28,642 nucleotides of DNA from CALAZP01 sp964410725. Lineage in GTDB: Bacteria; Bacteroidota; Bacteroidia; Chitinophagales; Saprospiraceae. The position numbers and the translations under genes were made by a program. The notes below the pieces were generated by a model. The model saw only the letters and a list, made by a program, of their open reading frames with translations. It had not been told where the DNA came from and searched no databases. How positions within the stretch are numbered: the stretch's first letter is position 1; each line of letters opens with the position of its first letter. This document shows, piece after piece, positions 16,477 to 25,160 of this stretch. The stretch spans positions 1-28,642 of the forward strand of contig CAYPID010000031.1 of assembly GCA_964410725.1 (NCBI GenBank). Reading direction: 5' to 3'.

Positions 16477-17802
16477 ATGAGCATTACAATAGGAGAAAAA
16501 GAGTATTTCAAAGGAATTAATCAAATTCAATACGAGGGTCCAGAATCCACTAATCCACTAGCTTACAAATATTATCAGCCAGATCAAATGATCGGAGGTA
16601 AGCGTATGGAAGACATTTTAAGATTTGCTGTTGCCTATTGGCATTCTTTCTGCGATGGCGGTAGTGACCCTTTTGGATTACCTACCAAAAATCACCCCTG
16701 GTTAACTGCCGGCGATCCTATCCAACGAGCTAAGGATAAAATGGATGCCGCAATTGAATTCATCACCAAGTTAGGCGTCCCCTATTTTTGCTTTCACGAT
16801 GTGGATTTAATTGATGAAGCGCCTAACCTGACAGAATTCGAAACCAGATTATCAACCATAGCTTCATACGGCCAGGAAAAAATCAAAGCCTCAGGGGTAA
16901 AAGTCCTGTGGGGAACCTCCAATTTATTTGGCAACCCTAGGTTCATGAACGGAGCTGCCACTAATCCTGATTTTGCAGTAGTCGCCAGGGCTGGTGCTCA
17001 GGTCAAAATGGCTATGGATACCACAATTGCGATGGGGGGCGAAAACTATGTTTTCTGGGGGGGTAGAGAAGGTTATATGTCCTTGCTCAATACCAAAATT
17101 AAAAGAGAAAAAGATCATCTATGCGTAATTCTCGGTAAGGCAAGAGATTACGCCCGAAGTCAAGGATTTAAAGGTCATTTTTTCATAGAACCTAAGCCTA
17201 TGGAACCGACTAAACACCAATATGACTTTGATGCAGCTACGGTTCTAGGTTTCCTCAGAGAATATGATTTAATGGAAGATTTCAAACTAAATATTGAGGT
17301 TAACCATGCTACCTTAGCCCAACACACTTTTCAGCACGAACTTCAAGTGGCTGCCAATGCAGGCAAATTAGGTAGTATTGATGCCAACAGGGGTGATTAC
17401 CAAAACGGGTGGGATACCGATCAATTTCCTATTAACCTATACGAATTGACCGAAGCCATGTTGGTCATTCTCGAAGCAGGAGGTTTCCAAGGAGGGGGAA
17501 TCAATTTTGATGCGAAGCTAAGACGAAATAGCACTGATATAGAAGATTTATTTTATGCTCATATCGGAGGAATTGATGCATTTGCCAGAGCACTTTTAAC
17601 AGCTGATAAAATCCTTCAAAACTCAGCATATTTATCTATGCGTAAAGAAAGATATGCCTCTTTTGATTCTGGTGATGGAAAAATGTTTGAAGAAGGAAAA
17701 TTAGATTTAACAGACCTCTACCAAATTGCCCAAGACTCGAATATCAAAACGCGAAGTGGTCAACAAGAATTCTTTGAAAACATCATTAATCAGTACTTAT
17801 AA
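16477..17802 (+). CDS. xylA: Xylose isomerase
   Basis: This enzyme interconverts D-xylose and D-xylulose in the cytoplasm. With ATG at 16477 the protein has 441 residues, the usual length of the long (class II) xylose isomerases. An upstream TTG at 16432 in the same frame would lengthen it by 15 residues but would lie inside xylB, so it is rejected. Recognisable sites are CFHDVD with His107 and Asp110, the metal-binding regions FIEPKPMEPTKHQYD (Glu238) and IEVNHATLAQHTFQHEL (274-290), FWGGREGY (193-200) and GSIDANRGD (299-307). All key residues are intact. It begins 5 bases after xylulokinase, and its stop overlaps the symporter start by one base (TAATG), so the three genes form one operon. 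Confidence 0.96.
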   Translation: MSITIGEKEYFKGINQIQYEGPESTNPLAYKYYQPDQMIGGKRMEDILRFAVAYWHSFCDGGSDPFGLPTKNHPWLTAGDPIQRAKDKMDAAIEFITKLGVPYFCFHDVDLIDEAPNLTEFETRLSTIASYGQEKIKASGVKVLWGTSNLFGNPRFMNGAATNPDFAVVARAGAQVKMAMDTTIAMGGENYVFWGGREGYMSLLNTKIKREKDHLCVILGKARDYARSQGFKGHFFIEPKPMEPTKHQYDFDAATVLGFLREYDLMEDFKLNIEVNHATLAQHTFQHELQVAANAGKLGSIDANRGDYQNGWDTDQFPINLYELTEAMLVILEAGGFQGGGINFDAKLRRNSTDIEDLFYAHIGGIDAFARALLTADKILQNSAYLSMRKERYASFDSGDGKMFEEGKLDLTDLYQIAQDSNIKTRSGQQEFFENIINQYL

Positions 17803-19412
17803 TGGGATTACTGACTACCCCTGATTGGTTGGTCATTGGACTCTATTTTATAGTCTTATTTGCCATAGCCATATTTGTCATTCTTCAAAAGCAAAAGAAT
17901 ACTGAAGATTACTTTTTGGCAGGAAGGAATGTTGGTTGGTTTATGATAGGAGCCTCCATTTTTGCTTCCAATATCGGATCAGAACACGTAGTCGGTTTAG
18001 CGGGAACAGGAGCAGAAAGCGGTATGCCCCTAGCCCATTTTGAATTACATGCTTGGATTGTATTGCTGTTAGGTTGGGTATTTTTGCCATTTTATGTCAG
18101 AAGCGGAGTATTCACCATGCCGGAATTTTTGGAAAAAAGATTTAACTCCAAAACCCGCTGGTTTTTATCTATTTTTTCTTTAATGGGATATATTCTAACC
18201 AAAGTTTCAGTTTCCGTTTACGCAGGCGGAGTGGTTATAGAATCCCTTTTAGGAATTGATTTTTGGACAGGTGCATTGATTACGGTTGTTTTAACAGGGA
18301 TCTATACCATTTTAGGAGGTATGCGAGCTGTGCTTTATACTGAGGCTCTTCAAACTGTCATATTGATAGTTGGGTCACTGGCAGTCACCTTCCTGGGTCT
18401 ACAGGAAGTCGGAGGTTGGACCGCCCTCAAATCAATCGCTGGCAGTGATCATTTCAATATGTGGCGCCCCTCGAATGACCCAGATTTTCCATGGACTGGA
18501 TTACTATTTGGAGGAACTATAGTTGGAATATGGTATTGGTGTACTGATCAATATATCGTTCAGAGGACCTTAGCTGCTAAAAATGTGACCATTGGCAGAA
18601 GAGGAGCAATATTTGGGGCTTTTCTTAAAATACTTCCCATTTTTATTTTCCTTGTTCCGGGTATTATTGCTTACGCGTTATCCCTTTCGGGAAAAATTGA
18701 ATTGGGCAGTAGTGATCAAGCGCTTCCTGTATTAATCGCATATTTACTGCCGCCCGGAGTCCGTGGATTAGTAGCAGCAGGGCTATTAGCTGCATTGATG
18801 AGTTCATTGGCGTCGGTTTTCAATTCCTGCTCTACTTTGTTTACCGTAGATATCTATAAAAAACTCAAACCTCAAACTTCAGAGAAAAAACTTGTACAAA
18901 CTGGACGGATAGCTACCTTAATAGTGGTAGGTCTTGGAATAGCCTGGATTCCTGTAATGTCCAATATCTCCGGAGTTTTATACGAATATTTACAAAGTGT
19001 ACAGTCTTACATTGCTCCGCCCATAACAGCGGTTTTTCTCTTGGGAATTTCCTGGAAAAGAATGAACGCACCAGGAGCTATGGCTACTTTAATTGGTGGA
19101 TTTATTTTAGGAATGAGCAGATTGGTCGCCGAACTAAACAAAGAATATTTGGAAGGTTGGTTATTCTATTGGGCAGATTTGAATTTCTTGCACTTCTGTA
19201 TTTTACTTTTTGCAATTTGCTTATCCATAGGTTTTACTGTTAGTTTGGCTACTCGGCCTCAATCCATCATCAGCCTTCAAGGACTAACCTTTGGAACCCT
19301 GACTGCAGAACAAAAGAACAAAACGAAAAACAGTTATAATAGTTGGGACATAGTCGCTTCATTGGGTATTGTCCTAATTATTATTTTCATTTTAACCTAT
19401 TTTACCGGTTAG
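17802..19412 (+). CDS. Sodium/solute symporter, SGLT-type (probable xylose or hexose importer)
   Basis: This 536-residue inner-membrane protein of the SSS family has about 14 hydrophobic segments and imports a sugar with sodium. The SGLT signature region reads RNVGWFMIGASIFASNIGSE and LAGTGAESG (residues about 42-75). Further SGLT motifs are WYWCTDQYIVQRTLAAKN near 240-260 and AALMSSLASVFNSCSTLFT near 330-350, whose serines belong to the sodium site in characterised members. Its ATG shares one base with the xylose isomerase stop, so xylose is the likely substrate. The adjacent galactokinase leaves room for galactose, which bacterial SGLT relatives also carry. The stop lies only 6 bases from the stop of the convergent galactokinase gene, with no strong terminator seen. 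Confidence 0.92.
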   Translation: MGLLTTPDWLVIGLYFIVLFAIAIFVILQKQKNTEDYFLAGRNVGWFMIGASIFASNIGSEHVVGLAGTGAESGMPLAHFELHAWIVLLLGWVFLPFYVRSGVFTMPEFLEKRFNSKTRWFLSIFSLMGYILTKVSVSVYAGGVVIESLLGIDFWTGALITVVLTGIYTILGGMRAVLYTEALQTVILIVGSLAVTFLGLQEVGGWTALKSIAGSDHFNMWRPSNDPDFPWTGLLFGGTIVGIWYWCTDQYIVQRTLAAKNVTIGRRGAIFGAFLKILPIFIFLVPGIIAYALSLSGKIELGSSDQALPVLIAYLLPPGVRGLVAAGLLAALMSSLASVFNSCSTLFTVDIYKKLKPQTSEKKLVQTGRIATLIVVGLGIAWIPVMSNISGVLYEYLQSVQSYIAPPITAVFLLGISWKRMNAPGAMATLIGGFILGMSRLVAELNKEYLEGWLFYWADLNFLHFCILLFAICLSIGFTVSLATRPQSIISLQGLTFGTLTAEQKNKTKNSYNSWDIVASLGIVLIIIFILTYFTG

Positions 19413-19418
19413 GTGGAT

Positions 19419-20534
19419 TTATTCCTTTATTACATGAGCACCATCGACCACCGTGAAAGGTAAAACGTCCGGGGTAATGCCAAATTTGTATTGGTAGGCT
19501 TCTAAGACAGGATTTAACTGAGCTTGTTTGAAATCAGCATGTACTAAATTTAAGGTACATCCCCCAAATCCGCCACCTATCATTCTTGCGCCATATACCC
19601 CAGGTAGGTCAAGGACTTTTTCAACTAAAAAATCAATCTCAGGACAACTGACCTCATATAAATCTCTTAAGCTATTGTGGGAAGCACTAATCTTATTGCC
19701 CATAGCCACAAAATCACCCCTTTCCATGGCCTCCACCAATTGTAACACTCGGAGGTTTTCCTCTACTACATGGAGGCATCTGTTATAAATAATGGGTGGA
19801 AAAGAGTGTTGATGATAGTCGAGAATAGCTGGAGTAACGGCTCTCAAAGAAGTTATATTTTCTTCGTATTTACGAAGAATTTCAACTCCCTCGAGGCATT
19901 CGTACCGCCTTTGATTATAGCCTGAGGAAGCTAATTCATGATGAATTTTGGAATTTATAATCAACCATTTACATTCATTCAATGGCATGGGAACGTAATC
20001 ATAATCCAAAGTTTTACAATCTAGTAAAATCGCATGGTTGGCTTTTCCCATCATGGAGGCAAATTGATCCATGATACCGCATTGAGTACCAACGTACTGA
20101 TGTTCGGCTAATTGAGCAGCTTGAATGAGCTCCAAGTCATTCAGTTGCAAATCAAATAAGGAATTCAGACTCACGGCTAACCCCATCTCCAATGCAGCGG
20201 AGGAACTCAATCCACTACCCTGAGGTATATTGCCTTTGAATGAACCTGTGAAATTTTTGATTTTTCCCGGTCTAAGTTGATTCAAAACTTTTACCACCCC
20301 CTGAATATAATTCCCCCATCCACCATATAAGGTTCCCTCATCTTGTACCAAAAATTTCAGAGTTTCTCCCCTATCAATCGCTGTGATAGAGGTAAAATGA
20401 ACGGAAGTATCTGATTGCAATTCGAATTCAATAAACTTATCAATTGCAGCAGGTAAGACAAATCCATCATTATAATCCGTGTGCTCACCTATAATATTGA
20501 TTCTCCCAGGGGCCTTTACTCGAACTTTTTTCAT
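19419..20534 (-). CDS. galK: Galactokinase
   Basis: This GHMP-family kinase phosphorylates alpha-D-galactose to galactose 1-phosphate, the entry to the Leloir pathway. The protein has 371 residues, normal for GalK. The galactokinase signature GRINIIGEHTDYNDG (10-24) includes Arg11, Glu17, His18 and Asp20, which contact ATP or galactose. The ATP loop PQGSGLSSSAA spans 104-114, the catalytic Asp is Asp156 in CGIMDQFAS, and the third GHMP motif MIGGGFGGC is near residue 317. No galactose-1-phosphate uridylyltransferase or UDP-galactose epimerase is in the window. It is convergent with the sodium/sugar symporter (6 bases between stops) and divergent from the lipoprotein aldose epimerase across 78 bases. 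That pairing fits galactose use, because GalK acts only on the alpha anomer. Confidence 0.96.
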   Translation of the reverse strand: MKKVRVKAPGRINIIGEHTDYNDGFVLPAAIDKFIEFELQSDTSVHFTSITAIDRGETLKFLVQDEGTLYGGWGNYIQGVVKVLNQLRPGKIKNFTGSFKGNIPQGSGLSSSAALEMGLAVSLNSLFDLQLNDLELIQAAQLAEHQYVGTQCGIMDQFASMMGKANHAILLDCKTLDYDYVPMPLNECKWLIINSKIHHELASSGYNQRRYECLEGVEILRKYEENITSLRAVTPAILDYHQHSFPPIIYNRCLHVVEENLRVLQLVEAMERGDFVAMGNKISASHNSLRDLYEVSCPEIDFLVEKVLDLPGVYGARMIGGGFGGCTLNLVHADFKQAQLNPVLEAYQYKFGITPDVLPFTVVDGAHVIKE

Positions 20535-20612
20535 TTTAAATGATGGATTGTGATGGTTTCAAAAACTTAGATTGGATTTGTTTTTATTTTTGTCCAAAAT
20601 AATAGAATAAAT
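20535..20612. promoter_or_regulatory. Divergent galK/galM promoter region with -7 box candidate
   Basis: Seventy-eight AT-rich bases separate the divergent galactokinase and aldose epimerase genes. On the plus strand TATTTTTG at 20585-20592 fits the Bacteroidetes -7 box TAnnTTTG and would put transcription start some 10-15 bases before the epimerase ATG. No well-spaced -33 TTG was found, and no perfect box was found for galK on the minus strand. No operator palindrome is evident. Confidence 0.4.
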
Positions 20613-21791
20613 ATGAAAACACCCACTGCTTTTTTATTCTTACTTGCACTCTTTATATCATCCTGCGCGGAAGATACCAATATTGAAAATGCCTATGACG
20701 CATTCACGCCAAAACACTCTCAAAGTATGGTCAAAACTGATATTGTTGGATATACCTCGGATAGCACTCCAGTACATCAATTCTTAATGACGAATATCAA
20801 TGGTTTTTCCATCGCTGTTCTAGACTATGGAGGGATTATTCGCGAAATCAACACTCCCGATCGCAATGGAGAATTCAAGAATATAGTTTTGGGATTTGAC
20901 CAAATTGAAGACTACGAAAGTCGATCACCTTATTTTGGAGGCATTGTTGGCAGATATGGCAATAGAATCGCCAAAGGCAAATTTACCATCGATGGAATTG
21001 AAAGACAATTAAGTGTAAATGATGGTGAAAATCACCTCCATGGAGGATTTAAGGGCCTCGATAAAGTAATGTGGAATGCGGTAGCAGCTCAACAAGGTGA
21101 AAACAGGGGAGTTCGACTAGAATACATTAGTCCAAAGGGAGAAGAGGGGTACCCTGGAGAAGTTATTTTTAGAGTTGTCTATATGCTTAACAACCGCAAC
21201 CAATTAGAAATTTCCTATTTGGTAACCACCAATGAACCCACTATAGTTAACCCTACTCAACATACCTATTTCAACTTATCAGGAGATTTTAGTCAAGATA
21301 TTTTAGACCACGAACTCTTCTTGAATGCCGACCGCTATTTGCCAGTTGACCAGGGATTAATTCCTAAAGGAGAATTAGCAGCAGTCGAAAAAACACCCTT
21401 TGATTTCAGAAAATCAAAGAAAATTGGAAAAGATATTGAGGATAATCATGAACAGATTAATTTAGGCAATGGGTATGACCATTGTTGGGTATTGAATAAG
21501 CCTGAAAATGGAAATGGAGATTTACCCTTAGCTGCTACCTTGTATCATCAGCCCTCCGGCAGAACTGTTAGTGTTTATACCGATCAACCTGGTATTCAAT
21601 TCTATTCGGGAAATTTCTTAGATGGAACCCTACCCGCCACTACAGGAGGAACCTACCCATTCAGAGGGGGGCTTTGTTTGGAAACCCAACACTATCCAGA
21701 TTCGCCTAACCATCCTGAATTTCCCTCTACGGAACTTAGGCCTGGAAGAATATTCCGCTCAACAACTATATATGATTTTGGGGTACAATAA
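20613..21791 (+). CDS. galM: Aldose 1-epimerase (mutarotase), lipoprotein form
   Basis: This enzyme interconverts alpha and beta anomers of galactose, glucose and related aldoses. The 392-residue protein carries a lipoprotein signal (LFISSC, Cys18) and a short acidic linker (AEDTNIE). It therefore acts in the periplasm or on the cell surface, not in the cytosol. The GalM core starts near residue 40. Catalytic and binding positions are visible: Arg118 in GRYGNRIA, His143 in NHLHGG, general acid His217 in PTQHTYFNL, and general base Glu357 in LCLETQHYP. All are intact. It is divergent from galactokinase and ends at a strong two-way terminator. An exported mutarotase probably converts sugars freed outside the inner membrane into the anomer taken up by the transporters. 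Confidence 0.94.
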   Translation: MKTPTAFLFLLALFISSCAEDTNIENAYDAFTPKHSQSMVKTDIVGYTSDSTPVHQFLMTNINGFSIAVLDYGGIIREINTPDRNGEFKNIVLGFDQIEDYESRSPYFGGIVGRYGNRIAKGKFTIDGIERQLSVNDGENHLHGGFKGLDKVMWNAVAAQQGENRGVRLEYISPKGEEGYPGEVIFRVVYMLNNRNQLEISYLVTTNEPTIVNPTQHTYFNLSGDFSQDILDHELFLNADRYLPVDQGLIPKGELAAVEKTPFDFRKSKKIGKDIEDNHEQINLGNGYDHCWVLNKPENGNGDLPLAATLYHQPSGRTVSVYTDQPGIQFYSGNFLDGTLPATTGGTYPFRGGLCLETQHYPDSPNHPEFPSTELRPGRIFRSTTIYDFGVQ

Positions 21792-21806
21792 CCCATTTTA
21801 AGGTAT

Positions 21807-21851
21807 AAAAAAAGGGGAGTCGTCTGATGATTAGATGCTCCCCTTTTCTTT
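21807..21851. terminator. Bidirectional Rho-independent terminator between galM and the Asp-box gene
   Basis: AAAAGGGGAG (21810-21819) and CTCCCCTTTT (21838-21847) form a perfect 10-bp stem around an 18-base loop that can pair a little further. A run of seven A residues (21807-21813) lies on the left, and TTTTCTTTT follows on the right, so both transcripts end in U-rich tails. It lies between the convergent epimerase stop (21791) and the Asp-box gene stop (21869) and can serve both. Confidence 0.92.
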
Positions 21852-21868
21852 TATTATTTCAACCCTAA

Positions 21869-24800
21869 TTAGTTTTTCAAGATAATAGGTGCCCCTACTT
21901 CTTTTAGTTCATTTTCTAATTCGGGTAAAATTTTAGTTAAAATAGGTTGTAAGACCCTTTCCAATTCATCCATTAAATTACTAGCAATTACAAGACTTTG
22001 CTGATGAGAAGCAGTTGGTCCATAGGTGGTAGAAAGGCCTCTGTAGGCGACACTAAGGTGATTCGAAACCCCTGGGTTATTGCGCTCTCCAATTTCATTT
22101 TTTGCTGGACTTCCATTCACTTCCCGCTCTATAGCATTAAAAGCCTTCTGAGCTTCAACTAATTTTAGATGCGTACCAGACATTTTGCCTTGTGCTCGCT
22201 GCAAGGCAGTTTCATAAGCTGCCAAATGATTTCGAATAATCCCCATATCGTTATTGATTTGAGACCATCTTATTTGAGCCTCTACCAATTTTTGGCCAAA
22301 TACCCGAATATCCTCCACACCAGCACCTTCCAGCGTACCTTTTCTTAAAGGAACTACATTAAAAGATTGAGGTCCATCTAAGAGCGTATGTTTGCCTTGA
22401 TCAACTTTAACCAAAGAAACTTGATAGGTCCCGGGCGTTACCATCATACCTCTCCTACCCCATCTTCTGTTTGACGCACTATTCGAAGCACTTACAGGGG
22501 ATGGATTAATAGCAGAAAGATCCCAGGTTACCCTGTTCACCCCCTTTTTATAGGTTCCCTTGACTCTATTTATGACTTTTCCATTTTCGTCTTCTACTAG
22601 GAGGTAAATTTCTGCAGCCTCTTCACTTTTTTCAGCATCCAGTGCATCCCATCCAGGGAATGGAACATCCTGATTGGCCTTATTCAGCTCTCTTTCTTTA
22701 CTTTTCCTTTCTTCCATAAGCGTAGGCGCTGCGCCCTCAGCCAGGTGGTAGGTAAATGTTGCACCGAAAGCGGGATTTTCAGCGAAGTAGTAATCCGCAC
22801 CGGTATTTCCTATTACGCTTTTTGGAACATACCATTTGGCATCCTTAATAGGCAAAAGCGCTGCTGGTTTGGAAACCAACTCCTCGTCCAGATATCTGAG
22901 TGGACTGTAATCATCTAAAATGAAAAATCCTCTTCCGAAGGAAGCTCCGACCAAATCATTTTCTCTTTTTTGAATAGTCAAATCTCTAAAAGCAATCGTT
23001 GGAGCCCCAGCTAATTTTTGCCAATAATCACCTCCATTTAAGGAAACATAGATTCCGTCCTCCACTGCTGCAAAGAGCAGGTCTTTTTTGACGAAGTCTT
23101 GAACCATTCTCCAAACCAGTTTTCTGTCAGGAAGATTGTTGGCTATCGAACTCCAGGTTGTCCCGTAATCGGTACTTTTCATCAAATATGGGCTGTAATC
23201 GCCTTCTTTGTGGTTATCAGCCGCTACATAAACGGTACCTTCCTCAAACAAATCAGCTTTCACATCATTAATAAAAGCGCGGTCCGGTAATCCCATCTCA
23301 CGGGTGGTAATCCTTGTCCAATTGGCCCCCCCATCTTTAGTGACTTGAAGATGTCCATCATCGGTACCAGCATAGATAACCCCTTCTTTCAATGGAGATT
23401 CTGCTAAGGAAGTAATGGTATTGTAGTTTGACATGGCATTTACATCCCAAGCATTATCCCAACTTTGGGTCCTGCCCATAATAGGCAAGGATAATCTTTC
23501 CTCATTTCTAGTCAGGTCACCTGAAATTGGTGTCCAACTGTCCCCCCTATCCTCGGATTTCCAAACTCTATGGGAGGCAAAATAGATTCTTGAGGGTTTA
23601 TGTGGACTTACCAGAATCGGTGCATCCCAGTTAAAACGCTCAAAGCCCTCACCCTGATCGCTTGCAGGTTGGGGTTGGATATACACTTGTTCGCCAGTTA
23701 CCAAATCAATTCTGTGCAGTCCTCCTTGTTGCGTTTCAGCGTATATAATATTGTTGTATTCTGGATCTGTTGCCGACTGATGACCATCTGCTCCCAGAGT
23801 CTTATACCAATGAGCATTTCGGATGCCTTGTCTTTCGTCAGTAGCAGAGGGGCCACCGGCAGATCCATTATCCTGAGTACCTCCGAAAACATGGTAGAAG
23901 GGCTCCGCATTGTTGACTGCAACCTTGTAAAATTGAGTAAGAGGCAGATTCTTAATATACCTCCAATTGTCAGCCAAATCATGGCTTTCATAGATTCCTG
24001 CATCTGTTCCGACCAGCAAATAATTGGGATCATCAGGTCGGAAAGCCAAGGCATGATTATCAGAGTGTTTATCCGATTCTTTTAGTTGATTAAAGGTTCT
24101 TCCTCCATCTTCACTGACTTGAATTCTAACATCCATTAAGTACAATCGATCAAATTGATGAGGGCTGGCATATAATTCCTGATAGTAATGAGGTCCCGTT
24201 CCTCCGGAAACTGTATTTGACATTTTTTTCCAAGAGGCCCCACCGTCAGCGGATCGAAAAACTCCACCAGTGGTCCTATCTAACTCAATTGCAGCGTACA
24301 CAACATCAGGATGTTGGGGAGAAATAGCCAAGCCAATCTTCCCCATATTGCTCTTTGGCAATCCATTGGTCAATTTAGACCAAGTCTCTCCTCCATCAGT
24401 AGACTTGTACAAACCAGTACCTGGTCCCCCACCCATATATGCGGCCACTGTTCGATGTCTTTGCCAGGTAGCAGCGTACAATACGTTAGGATGTTCAGGA
24501 TGGATAATTAAATCAGTTGCTCCTACCCATTCTTCATCACCAAGTGTCTTTTTCCATGTCGCTCCTCCGTCTGTAGTCTTGTACACCCCTCGGTCTCCAC
24601 CTTTACTCCAGAGTGGGCCTTGAGCAGCTACCCAGACCACTTCTGAGTTATTGGGATGCACGATGATCTTGGAAATATGCTCTGAATTTGGTAAACCTAC
24701 GTTCGTCCAGGATTTTCCAGCATCCTGGCTTTTATAAATACCTTCGCCATAAGCAACGTGTCTGCCCCCTACATTTTCGCCCGTACCCAACCATATCGTC

Positions 24801-25138
24801 GAAGGCTCATTGGGATCAATGGTAATACATCCCGTACTGTAGGTCTTTTCCCGATCAAAAATGGGCGTCCAGGTTGTACCAGCATTTTCAGTTTTCCAAA
24901 CTCCACTGGAACCTGTTGCCACATACCAAGTACTGTAATCAGTAGGGTGAATAGCTATATCTGCAATTCTTCCAGATAAAAAAGCAGGTCCGATATTTCT
25001 TAGTTTGAAGGCACTTAAGTTCTCTACCAACGGACCTTTGGGTTCGGGAGATGGAACATTTTTTTTGCCTTTCTGACTCCAACCATCCGTCCCCCCAAAA
25101 AAGGACAGGACAGCCACTAGTAATAGGATTTTTTTCAT
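21869..25138 (-). CDS. Exported Asp-box (BNR/sortilin-like) beta-propeller protein
   Basis: This 1089-residue protein has a signal peptide (MKKILLLVAVLSFF, cleavage near GWSQ at about residue 21). I count about eleven Asp-box or Asp-box-like motifs (S/T-x-D-x-G-x-T/S-W), for example KTENAGTTW at 82-90, KSQDAGKSW at 136-144, KTTDGGATW at 187-195, KSTDGGETW at 245-253 and RSADGGASW at 295-303, with further copies to about residue 690. This is the large propeller of the VPS10/sortilin and BNR class, often labelled glycosyl hydrolase without proof. Residues beyond about 750 form a beta-rich domain followed by a helical C-terminal region. No sialidase catalytic set was identified. It lies 22 bases after glucuronate isomerase and is the last gene of the uronate operon, so a part in capturing or cleaving a uronic-acid-containing glycan is plausible but unproven. 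Confidence 0.85.
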   Translation of the reverse strand: MKKILLLVAVLSFFGGTDGWSQKGKKNVPSPEPKGPLVENLSAFKLRNIGPAFLSGRIADIAIHPTDYSTWYVATGSSGVWKTENAGTTWTPIFDREKTYSTGCITIDPNEPSTIWLGTGENVGGRHVAYGEGIYKSQDAGKSWTNVGLPNSEHISKIIVHPNNSEVVWVAAQGPLWSKGGDRGVYKTTDGGATWKKTLGDEEWVGATDLIIHPEHPNVLYAATWQRHRTVAAYMGGGPGTGLYKSTDGGETWSKLTNGLPKSNMGKIGLAISPQHPDVVYAAIELDRTTGGVFRSADGGASWKKMSNTVSGGTGPHYYQELYASPHQFDRLYLMDVRIQVSEDGGRTFNQLKESDKHSDNHALAFRPDDPNYLLVGTDAGIYESHDLADNWRYIKNLPLTQFYKVAVNNAEPFYHVFGGTQDNGSAGGPSATDERQGIRNAHWYKTLGADGHQSATDPEYNNIIYAETQQGGLHRIDLVTGEQVYIQPQPASDQGEGFERFNWDAPILVSPHKPSRIYFASHRVWKSEDRGDSWTPISGDLTRNEERLSLPIMGRTQSWDNAWDVNAMSNYNTITSLAESPLKEGVIYAGTDDGHLQVTKDGGANWTRITTREMGLPDRAFINDVKADLFEEGTVYVAADNHKEGDYSPYLMKSTDYGTTWSSIANNLPDRKLVWRMVQDFVKKDLLFAAVEDGIYVSLNGGDYWQKLAGAPTIAFRDLTIQKRENDLVGASFGRGFFILDDYSPLRYLDEELVSKPAALLPIKDAKWYVPKSVIGNTGADYYFAENPAFGATFTYHLAEGAAPTLMEERKSKERELNKANQDVPFPGWDALDAEKSEEAAEIYLLVEDENGKVINRVKGTYKKGVNRVTWDLSAINPSPVSASNSASNRRWGRRGMMVTPGTYQVSLVKVDQGKHTLLDGPQSFNVVPLRKGTLEGAGVEDIRVFGQKLVEAQIRWSQINNDMGIIRNHLAAYETALQRAQGKMSGTHLKLVEAQKAFNAIEREVNGSPAKNEIGERNNPGVSNHLSVAYRGLSTTYGPTASHQQSLVIASNLMDELERVLQPILTKILPELENELKEVGAPIILKN

Positions 25139-25160
25139 AATGATTAAAATTTAAACTATG

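Noticed and set aside
19388..19412. TAACC/GGTTA inverted repeat at the end of the symporter gene as a terminator
   Set aside because: The stem is only 5 bp with a 9-base loop and has no T tract, too weak to call.
23698..24054. 118-codon minus-strand frame overlapping the Asp-box gene
   Set aside because: It is in another frame on the same strand within a clearly coding region and has no domain-like features; a shadow frame.
23600..24085. 161-codon plus-strand open frame inside the Asp-box gene
   Set aside because: It is antisense to conserved Asp-box coding sequence. Its product is rich in Cys, Ser and Ile with no recognisable motif and no promoter, so it is a shadow of the repeat-rich real gene.
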